DNA of 64,000 nt, taken from NCBI GenBank assembly GCA_033557465.1, contig CM066036.1, positions 586,913,574 to 586,977,573 on the forward strand. Reading direction: 5' to 3'. The notes under the pieces were generated by a model, which did no database searches, had not been told where the DNA came from, and saw only the letters and a list, made by a program, of their open reading frames with translations. Below are positions 55,881 to 64,000 of this stretch, in pieces (position 1 is the stretch's first letter; each line of letters begins with the position of its first letter). Source of the stretch: Ichthyophis bannanicus. Lineage: Eukaryota > Chordata > Amphibia > Gymnophiona > Ichthyophiidae. Both the position numbers and the translations under genes were made by a program.

Positions 55881-56563
55881 GATACAGGTGGTTGTACCAG
55901 TGTAGGACCCGGTGGGTTTGTATCACTGTGGGATGTGTCCTCAGGGTTTGTAATTCTTTTCTTTTTCCTTTTGTTTTTGTGTGATACTCTTGGATCCATT
56001 TTCCTTGTTGTTGTGGGCTAATGTTTTTGGATAGTTGTTGAAGAGGTGTTTTATGGTTTGTTTCCTTGATGTACATCATTATTGATTTCCTGTTTCACTT
56101 TGTTGTGCAGTGAAAGTTTAAAATAATAAATATAAAATAATGGCAAACTTGGTGTATTTTGGGAAAGGACACTGGATACAGCTAGGTGATCTGAAAAAAT
56201 TTGAACGGGGGAACAGAGCAGCTTGTGGTGGCATTCCATGAGATAAGTACCACTGATGTACCTGACATAAACGTTTATCTGCATTTATAATTATTGATAA
56301 ACAGTAAAAAGTTATCCATATTTCTAAGTGTAACCTGTGATTGTAGTGAGGTGATGGAAGTGAGTCAATTCTAATATTGGTTGCTTTGATCAGTTTAATC
56401 ACAGCATATAATTCCCTCCCTCTATGGTTCCTCTCATACTTTGTGTATAGAACTTTGGTATAACCTTTTTGGAACTGAAGCATACTTTTTATGATTAAAA
56501 ACATAATTCATGAGCTTAGTAAGGCAGGCAGCTTCTGAGGGGCAGCAAAACGATAGATCCTGA
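55881..56563. other. No gene or recognised repeat
   Basis: AT-rich. Open frames on the minus strand have no motif. The right edge (56556-56563) is the duplication of the hAT MITE. Confidence 0.4.
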
Positions 56564-56752
56564 CAGGGCCGTCCCCAGAGTTGGTCCAAGGTGTTGGAAC
56601 CCTAGGCAGACCTTACGCCTTACGCCCCTCTGACTGTCAGAATCTCTGTTGTTTAGCTTTGAATGCCTTGCTGTCCTCCACCCGCCCCCCCTCCAAGAAG
56701 CTGCCACCCTAAGTGACTGCTTAACTTGCCTGGTGGTTGGGCCGGGGCCCTG
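56564..56752. mobile_element. hAT-type MITE, 189 bp
   Basis: Starts CAGGGCCGTCCCC and ends GGGCCGGGGCCCTG. The perfect 8-bp duplication GATCCTGA lies at 56556-56563 and 56753-56760. Ends resemble the 2-kb element at 25644. It encodes nothing. Confidence 0.9.
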
Positions 56753-56760
56753 GATCCTGA

Positions 56761-57440
56761 CAGTCCCACAAACTGAGAGCCATCAGCACATTCATTTACC
56801 TTTAGGGGGAGTGGGCACACGCATACATACATACATACAGAGCAGAGTTTCATTTTAAAAAGTATGATATCCACTTATGCATTTTTACAGGATCATTGTA
56901 GGAGGGATGGTGCTGGAATGACCATGATTGTTTGATTATAAAAATCTCAAGGATGGGGAGATGTAAGGCTGAAGGTTTATCTACAGCTCTCAATACCTTT
57001 GCACCGACCGTGGGCAGGAGTATTCCTTTTGGATATATGTTGGAGTGCTACACTCCCAGGGAGAGATTTTGAATTGGCCATTTTATTCAAGCCATTTTAC
57101 AAGCTTATATTGCCACATATGTGCAAATATGACCTTATAAAATAACCCTCAAGCGCATTTTGCTAAAGTGATAGCATCTGTTGGAAAGGGTCTATTTCTC
57201 TGTTCGTCTATCATGTTTACAGATGCACTAATAAACCTATGTGTACAAACAGCTGTGAAGAGGAACAGGAAGCAGTGTGAATGGGGGGGGGGGGGGGTCA
57301 GACGCCTGCCACCCATGGCAGTGGAAAAGTCGGCAGTGTGGGGATCCTAACCCTCTTGGTGCAAAAACCAAAGGAAACCTGTAGCACAATATTCAGCACG
57401 CCAATAAGACCTAACCCCTGCCAGTAGAAGAGAAGGCTAT
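56761..57440. other. No gene; simple repeats
   Basis: A short (CATA)n run at 56822-56838 and a G15-type tract at 57283-57297. The last bases before 57441 flank DIRS E2. Confidence 0.4.
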
Positions 57441-57605
57441 ATCTCCAGGAACAAGCAGGAATGTAGTCTTCACATGTGGGTATCGTTGGTACTGACGGAG
57501 CCTGCTTGGGAAGCTCCCCAGCGTCCAATTGGAATGCTTTTGGGAGCATCCCACAGTGCCTGCGTGCTGCCTTCCCGCCTTTCCCAACTGTCCCTCTCCA
57601 GTTCT
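57441..57605. repeat. DIRS E2 inverted terminal repeat (5')
   Basis: Pairs in inverted orientation with 62930-63090. Shared blocks are GCTCCCCAGCGTCCAAT, CTTTTGGGAGCATCCCACAG and CCTTTCCCAACTGTCCCTCT. It lacks the 14-bp duplication seen in E1. Confidence 0.85.
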
Positions 57606-57847
57606 TCGTTTTCCGCGGAGCCGACAGGTCACACATCCTGTCACCGCAGAAAAATTCCCTTCTTATACTTCTTTTTTTGTGGTCGCGTTTGCCTTCCCTC
57701 GAAGCTATACTGGTACCGCCGGTGGTTCTTTTCTTTTTTCTAAAAAAAAAACAAAACAAAACTTTGTTTCTGGAGTCTTTTTCCAGTAATTTTCTTTTCA
57801 GGTGCCATGCGCCATTTTGGGCACTAGGCCCAACTTTTTCCCTCAGA

Positions 57848-59657
57848 ATGGAAAAACCCGCTTTGGGTTTTAAAAAGTGTTCTAAGTGTGGCGGTACCAT
57901 CTCCGTCACCGACACCCATGAGTGGTGCCTCAAATGTTTAGGTCCTGACCACTCTATTTCAGAGTGTGTTGCCTGTGGGATGATGTCAAAAATGGGCCGG
58001 CAAAACCGAGCTGCTAAGCTTAGCACCCTTTTTCCCTCCGATGCAGCCTCCGTGGCATCGACATCCTCCAGGGCTTCATCTTCCTCCCATGGATCTCAGG
58101 TAACTAAACATAAATCTAGCCGGTCCTCAAAGGGTAGATTTCCTTCTAAACATCGAGATGCCTCTGGCGTTGCCCTTGAGGGACTTTCACCGGCAAAATT
58201 GCCCTGGCGGGAGGCTTCGGCTTCCAAAGCACTAACAGGGCTCCAGGATGTTCTCGAGGCTTCAACCTCGGCAGAACTACTGCTGCCATGCTCTGGGGTT
58301 CCAGACGCTTTATCCGGCACCGATACCCAAGCATCGGCAGCATCGATAGACCAGAGATTCTTGGCTATTGAACGCAGTCTGATGGCTCTTCTCACGGCCT
58401 CGATGCCCCTGAAACCGCTTCAGACAATTCAACTGGTACCGGCACCGACTGCATCGACAATCAGTAGTTATTCTACCGGGACCGAGTCATGTGTCTCTAT
58501 CCGGCATCGACAAGTCGGTACCGGACCACTCTGATCAGTACCGGTACCTTGCCTTGCACAATCACCCGGAGATACTTTGAATCCTTGGATGAGTCTGAAG
58601 ACTCTGAAAGCTCTGCCGATACCAGAATGCTTCTTCCCAAGGATTCCTCTTCTCCTCAGCATAGGATGTCTCCACCAGAGGATATGTCCTTTCAGGATTT
58701 TATCCAAGATGTGGCCCAGGGTCTTTCCATCACAGTGGCTCCTGAAAAAGAGCCTAGGGCAAAGGAATTAGAAATCCTACAGTACCCTAAAGCTCCCAAG
58801 GAGGCAGCTACCTTACCTATTCATGAGATCTTGCATGATCTTATGTTAAGGATGTAGGAAACACCGCTGACCACATCTCCTCATTCTCAAAGACTCGACG
58901 CCATGTATTGAGTTCCTCCTTGTCCTGGGTTTCAGAAGACTCAATTACCACACCATTCCATGTTGGTGGAATCAGCCATAAGACGGATAAAGAGCGCAAA
59001 AAGGCATGCATCTAATCCTCCAGGACATGAGTGTAGGACTCTTGATGCCTTTGGACGTCGATCCTTCCATGCTCTCTGCTAGGAGCAGTTCCTATATCTT
59101 GTATATGGGAATATTCCTTAAGGAAGTCACAGAAGATTTAGAGCTTATGAGCCCTCTCCTTCCTGAAGATAAAAGGCAAGATTATCTTGCTCTTGTTAAA
59201 CATGCTCAGGATGTTTCCAAATTTGTGAATCGTGCGGCTTTTGACTGCTTTGAATGCATAAGCAGAACCTCTGCTATTGCCATAGGTGCACGCAGAATTG
59301 CCTGGCTCCAGGCATCTGACTTGGAAATCTGGGTACAGGACAAACTGGGGAATATACCTTGCAGAGGAGAGAATCTCTTTGGCAAGAATTGGCAGGAAAA
59401 ATGCTAATGAGATTGATGCTGACAATATCACTTTGGATAGATTGTCCAAATCTACAGCTGATCCTGCGAGGAAAAGATCCTCTAAGAAACCATTCTTCAG
59501 CAAGAAGAAAAAGTTTTATCCCGCCTGTACCCAGCTGGGACATCGTTCAGGTCAGTCTGCCCAAAAGGGACAGCAGCAACAACCTAGGCAACAAAGGAAG
59601 CCAAAAGCAGTTAAGCCTCAACCGGCTCAGCAGACTCAGCCTCCACAGGGCCTTTGA
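57848..59657 (+). pseudogene. DIRS E2 gag-like ORF
   Basis: Starts at ATG 57848 (MEKPALGFKKCSKCGG). The Cys/His cluster is CSKCGG, WCLKCLGPDHS, ECVACG. A frameshift lies between 58489 and 58534. TAG at 58855-58857 replaces the Trp codon of the LMLRMWETPL block. Later blocks are LYMGIFLKEVTEDLELMSPL, VNRAAFDCFECISRTSAIAI and GARRIAWLQASDLEIWVQD. After another frame change the basic, Gln-rich C-terminal end finishes at QPPQGL (59657). The reading frame of RT starts +1 inside this end, exactly as in E1. Confidence 0.82.
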
Positions 59658-61584
59658 CTCCTGTCTAGAGAACTTTGCCTTCCTGGCCCTAAACGGCCCA
59701 GAACCCTCCACCATTCCAGGAAGGTTATGTCATTTTGCCCCCAGATGGTGTCAGATAACAGCAGAAAATTGGACTCTGGCTATTGTAAGAGAGGGGTACA
59801 AGATTCATTTCCTCAGCATGCCCCCTCCTACAATAGTAAGGCAGTTTAATTCTCAGACCTCTCTCAACGACCGGTTAGGTCAAGAAGTCACTATGCTCCT
59901 TGCTCAAGGGGCAATAGAAGAGGTGCCCATTCCTCAACGGGGTACAGGGTTTTACTCCCCCTATTTCTTTATTCCAAAGAAAACAGGAGGACACAGACCC
60001 ATTCTAGACCTCAGAGAATTGAACAAATTCCTGTTCAGAGACAAGTTCAAAATGATTTCTCTAGGAACTCTGCTGCCATACCTTCAGAGTCAGGATTGGC
60101 TTTGTTTCTCTAGATCTCAAGGATGCGTACACTCATGTTCTCATCCATCCAACTCATCAAAAGTTCCTTTGATTCCTTTTCAAGGGAAGCACTACCAATA
60201 CAGGGTTCTTCCTTTTGGCCTGGCTTCTGCACCAAGGGTGTTCACAAACTGTATGGCTGTGGTAGCAGCATTTCTCTGCACCCTGGGAATGTTCGTCTTC
60301 CCTTACTTAGATGACTGGCTCATTCAAGCCCCTTCAGAGCCAGCCAGAGGCCAGGATGGCGCTCTCTCGCACAATGCGCATCCTTCAGTATTTGGGGCTT
60401 GCCATAAACTTCCCAAAGTCCAACCTTGCTCCCACTCAATCCCTAGAGTTTATAGGAGCTCTTCTGCATACCAGACAGACTAAGGCTTTTGTTCCACAGC
60501 CCCGCTGCCTTCACATTGTGCAGTTAGCTTCCCAAGCAGTGCTAAAACCTCACCTCACTGCTCGGGAAATGTTACATTTGCTAGGCCACATGGCATCCAC
60601 CATGCATGTGGTTCCTTATGCTCGCCGCCATATGAAGGCAGCCCAGTGGACCTTATCCACTCAGTGGACTCAGGCCTCAGGTTGCCTGTCAGACAAAATA
60701 GCAAATTCAGATCGCCTTATTTTGTCCCTCCAATGGTGGCAGTCACCCAAAAACCTTCTGGTGGGGTCTCCTTTTCAGCAACCCCCATCCCAGGCCACTC
60801 TGACAACAGATGCCTCACAGGTGGGTTGGGGAGTCTACCTGCAAAGCCTCTCTACCCAGGGTACCTGGACTCCACAGGAGGCCTATCTCCATATCAACCT
60901 CCTGGAGCTCAGAGCAATCTTCCTTGCTCTTCGAGTATTTCACACCCAGCTCAGCTACAAGACAGTCCTAGTTCAAACGGACAGTCAGGTAGCCATGTTC
61001 TATGTGAACAAGCAGGGCAGAACATGCTCTCTGTCGCTGTGCAACGAAGCTTTGCGACTATGGGCCCTCGCCAGAGAGCATCAGATTCATCTCCTTGCGG
61101 TGTATCTTCCAGGCATTCAAAACTCTTGGGCAGACAAACTCAGTCAAGTTCTGCTTCCACACAAATGGTCTCTCCATGCAGACCAGGTGGCCCAAATTTT
61201 TCAAATTTGGGGAATCCCAGACATAGACCTCTTTGCAAGTCTGCTGAATGCCAAACTTCCCCGGTTCTGTTCCAGAATTCCGGCTTGATGTTGTCAGGCC
61301 AGGGATGCTTTCCTCCTTCATTGGGTCAGGGCTTCCTGTATGCCTTTCCACCCACTCCCTTAATTCCCAAAACCCTTTTCAAGCTTCAGAGAGACAGAGG
61401 TCATATGATCCTCATAGCTCAACATTGGCCACGGCAACCGTGGTACCCTCTGCTCCTACATCTCTCTCAAGCTCTGCCTCTGGAGTTAGGATCTGCTCCA
61501 GATCTTCTTTCTCAAGAGGACGGGATGCTGTGGCATCCCAATCCCCAGTCTCTGCACCTCAGGGCCTGGTTGCTGAAAGCCTAG
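59359..61584 (+). pseudogene. DIRS E2 reverse transcriptase / RNase H / methyltransferase-like ORF
   Basis: RT blocks: GAIEEVPIPQRGTGFYSPYF, IPKKTGGHRPILDLRELNKF, a frameshift through the expected LDLKDAY block near 60110, LPFGLASAPRVF and the catalytic YLDDW at about 60303-60317. A second frameshift near 60345 moves into the frame 60311-61288. There RNase H shows TTDASQVGWG, LLELRAIF and QTDSQ. The WADKLSQ and DIDLFASLLNAKL blocks follow, then in a third frame AFPPTPLIP and LIAQHWPRQPWYP of the methyltransferase-like region, ending at LRAWLLKA (61584). Confidence 0.88.
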
Positions 61585-62619
61585 AACTTCACGGTCTTAA
61601 CCTTTCCCAGCAATTAAAGGAAATCCTTCATGCTTCCAGGAAGCCTTCCACAAGACGCTCTTATGCATTTAAGTGGAAAAGGTTTACCATATGGTGCTCG
61701 CAGAAGGGTCTTAACCCTCTTGCAATACCTCTGGAATCATTACTGACGTATCTCCTTCATTTATCAAATGCAGGGCTTAAGACCAATTCAGTGAGAGTCC
61801 ATTTGAGTGCTATTGCAGCTTCTTTCAAGCCTCTAAATGGACAACCTATTTCCTCTCATAGCGAGATTTATGAGAGGCCTTCTTTTAACAAAGCCTCCCA
61901 TTAAGCCACCACCGGTGGCATGGGACTTAAATCTGGTACTTGGGCAGCTCATGAAACCGCCCTTTGAACCATTAGCCACTACCTCTTTGAAATTCCTTTC
62001 CTGGAAGGTTATCTTTCTCATTGCAATCACATCAGCACATTGCATCAGTGAATTGCAAGCGTTGGTGGCTGATCCTCCTTATACAAGGTTCCATCATGAT
62101 AAGGTAATCCTTAAGACTCATCCACACCTTATGCCAAAGTTTCGCCCTTTTATTTAAACCAAGCGGTTTACCTTCCTGTATTCTTTCCAAGGCCTCACGC
62201 CTCAAATGCAGAAAGGAACCTTCATGCTTTGGACTGTAAAAGAGTTTTGGCCTTTTACTTGCAAAGGACACAGCAACATAGAAAATCCTCTCAACTCTTT
62301 GTTGCTTTTGATCCTAGTCATCTGGGATTTCCAGTCTCCAAAAGGACACTGTCCAGCTGAGACAGTGTCCTTTTGGAGACAGTGTCCTTTTGCCTATGAG
62401 AGTAAGAACCTTCCTCTGGAAGGCCATGTCACAGCTCACAATGTGAGAGCCATGGCAGCCTCAATGACTCAGCTTCACTGTGTGTCTATCGACGACATCT
62501 GTCGAGCAGCTATTTGGACTTCAGTACATACTTTCACAGCCCATTACTGCTTAGACAAGGACTCCTGCCGGGATGCCTTGTTTGGTCAGGCTGTTCTTCA
62601 ACACCTGTTCCAGACTTAA
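61248..62619 (+). pseudogene. DIRS E2 tyrosine recombinase
   Basis: The core-binding part reads ASRKPSTRRSYAFKWKRFTI, LLTYLLHLSNAGLKTNSVR and VHLSAIAASFKPLNG. The first catalytic arginine is lost: AHCISELQAL has TGC at 62041-62043 where E1 has CGC. The HNVR box survives with Arg at 62446-62448, and the tyrosine of AHYC is at 62545-62547. A TAA (62156-62158) and a frameshift lie between. A 20-bp palindromic triplication at 62334-62392 interrupts the region before the HNVR box. The ORF start overlaps the methyltransferase-like ORF. Confidence 0.88.
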
Positions 62620-62748
62620 TCAACTTCTACCCACCATCCCTGGTAGGATGCCAGAGATCCATGGGGGGAAGTGGAGCCCTTTCACATGGGCACACAACGT
62701 TTTGGGGTCATGTCCCTGGCATCTGTAGCTAGGGAGTCCCCATATGTG

Positions 62749-62839
62749 AAGACTATATTCCTGCTTGTTCCTGGAGATAGCATAGTTACTCACCTGTAAC
62801 AGGTGATCTCTGGGAACAGCAGGAATTTAGTCTTCACAA
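62749..62839. repeat. DIRS E2 internal complementary region (ICR)
   Basis: TTCCTGCTTGTTCCTGGAGAT is complementary to the left terminus at 57441; it is joined to AGCATAGTTACTCACCTGTA, complementary to the right terminus ending at 63112. The order (left tip, then right tip) is the same as in E1. Confidence 0.88.
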
Positions 62840-62929
62840 CCCACCCACCTCCCCTAGGAGTTGTATCTTTCTATCTCTCTCTCTCTTTCTCTTTCCCTCT
62901 CTCTTTTGTCTCAGCTTTAAACTCAACCG

Positions 62930-63112
62930 GAGAGGGACAGTTGGGAAAGGCAGGAAGGCAGCACACAGGCGCTGTGGGATGCTCCCAAAAGCTTTCCTAT
63001 TGGACGCTGGGGAGCGTTCCCGCGCATGCTCTGTCGGTACCGATGATACCCATATGTGAAGACTAAATTCCTGCTGTTCTTGGAGATCACCTGTTACAGG
63101 TGAGTAACTATG
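62930..63112. repeat. DIRS E2 inverted terminal repeat (3')
   Basis: Inverted partner of 57441-57605, with an extra tip GATCACCTGTTACAGGTGAG found only at this end and, complemented, in the ICR. Unequal terminal repeats with such an extension are usual in DIRS elements. The tip itself contains CACCTGTTACAGGTG, a small palindrome. Confidence 0.85.
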
Positions 63113-63412
63113 TTTTCCTGTGGCGGCACAGTAGACTAGTGAGGACCTAGAACCTGCAAGCAGAAATAGGCAGCCTCTCACAGTGAAGCAGTCTTCAGTG
63201 TGCTAGTGCTTATGGAGATGAATGGTTAAAGAAGGTGATAGAAAACTTGGGGGAAGAGAGAAGTAGAGGGAGTGCATGAGGAGGGGAGAGGGAATGAGTG
63301 AAAAGATGAAGAGCAGTTAGAGGGGGTACCAAGGTAGGGCGGTGCAGAGGGAAGAGAGAGGGACTTTGAGGAGAAGGGAGAAGAATAGAAGGAGAGGAAG
63401 GAGGGTTGATCA
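63113..63412. other. No gene; purine-rich stretch
   Basis: GA-rich (GGGAAGAGAG and GGAGGGGAGAGGG words) with no motif in any frame. Confidence 0.45.
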
Positions 63413-63595
63413 CACCCCCGAACACTCACACATCCGAACACTCATATCCCCCCGAACACTCACACCCCCCCGAACACTCACACCCCCTCTGAACACACAC
63501 ACCCCCTCTGAACACACATACACCCTCCCTGAATGTACCTCTCCTCCGAACATTCACATACACCCTCTCCAAGCATACACACATATACTATCTCT
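63413..63595. repeat. CA-rich minisatellite
   Basis: About eight imperfect units of 18-20 bp based on CCCCCGAACACTCACA, grading into CCCTCTGAACACACACA and then CCGAACATTCACATACAC. Frames across it are repeat translations. Confidence 0.8.
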
Positions 63596-64000
63596 CAGAT
63601 CCTGCTGAACATCCTATCCAGATAGATATACCCTCAAGCAGTCTATTTTGTTGCCCCTGTCCTGTGTTTATGCCGTGTTTCCTGAAACAACATTACACAG
63701 ACAGTTAACCAGTTTACATCCAAGAAAAAGATCCATTCTCTTACAATCCAACTGTTTATTATAGCAAGTAAAATTGAGGACTTACAATGAAAGTTGAATC
63801 AAGAGGTCCTACACTCCTGGTAAGATATGTAGCATGCTGGATCTGTCTGAATTATGGCTGAAGATGGATTATGGAGATGTCTGAATGGATACAAACTGGA
63901 GCATGTTGAAATGTTGAGAAAATGATGAAATGGGACATATAAAATATAGATGGATGTGAGTAATGTTTGTGGTAAAAGGGTGATGCAAATCCATGAGGAA
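63596..64000. other. No gene or recognised repeat
   Basis: AT-rich, with no motif in any frame. Confidence 0.45.

Larger units (their letters stand above)
57441..63112 (+). mobile_element. DIRS-type tyrosine-recombinase retrotransposon (copy E2), full length, inactive
   Basis: Same family and layout as E1, opposite orientation: inverted repeat (57441-57605), gag-like ORF, RT/RNase H/methyltransferase-like ORF, tyrosine recombinase ORF, ICR (62749-62839), inverted repeat (62930-63112). No target duplication is visible, as expected for recombinase-mediated insertion. All ORFs carry stops or frameshifts. Confidence 0.92.

Noticed and set aside
63413..63595. CRISPR-like array
   Set aside because: Units are 18-20 bp, imperfect, and without distinct spacers; it is a CA-rich minisatellite in eukaryotic DNA.

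Overview
This window looks like non-genic DNA of a large, transposon-rich vertebrate genome. I found no intact host gene, no host exon I could defend, no rRNA, no functional tRNA and no CRISPR array. Almost all recognisable protein-like sequence comes from dead mobile elements: DIRS tyrosine-recombinase retrotransposons, CR1, L2-like, RTE/BovB-like and L1-like LINEs, tRNA-headed SINEs, and DNA transposons that look like hAT and PIF/Harbinger. Many stops are CGA-to-TGA or TGG-to-TGA/TAG changes, as expected from CpG decay and neutral mutation. DIRS, CR1, L2, RTE-BovB and tRNA-SINE families together suggest an amphibian (a caecilian would fit) or a non-avian reptile. That is an inference from repeat content, not a proven identification.

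Layout. 1-3035: minus-strand L2-like LINE with EN, RT and a tandem 140-bp 5' region. 4084-8094: a 4-kb TIR element with long perfect ends, palindromic subterminal motifs, several tRNA-like modules, a nested foldback hairpin and a nested hAT MITE. 8946-11416: LINE tails, then a decayed relative of the 4-kb element. 12173-14785: an RTE-tailed SINE and an L2-like LINE. 15631-21319: minus-strand DIRS element (E1). 22189-25643 and 27618-27967: SINEs and an L2-like LINE split by a 2-kb hAT-like element that contains a minisatellite and a GC-rich hairpin. 29109-31487: three palindromic or TIR elements. 32231-39805: SINE, L2 and CR1 pieces and a hAT MITE. 40985-53241: a nested stack in which a plus-strand CR1 is split by a TIR element and an RTE/BovB-like LINE is split by two minus-strand CR1s, one of which is itself split by an L2-type tail. 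54362-55880: L1-like ORF1 split by an L2-like insertion. 57441-63112: plus-strand DIRS element (E2), same family as E1.

How the parts relate. The autonomous families (L2-like, RTE, CR1, DIRS) supply the enzymology, and the SINEs carry 3' tails matching either the L2-like or the RTE LINEs. The DNA transposons are all non-autonomous here: no transposase is visible. Their target-site duplications are clear in several cases because the surrounding LINE shows the unoccupied sequence. The most informative objects are the two DIRS copies, with inverted terminal repeats and the internal complementary region still readable, and the family of TIR elements that carry tRNA-like modules and conserved palindromes.
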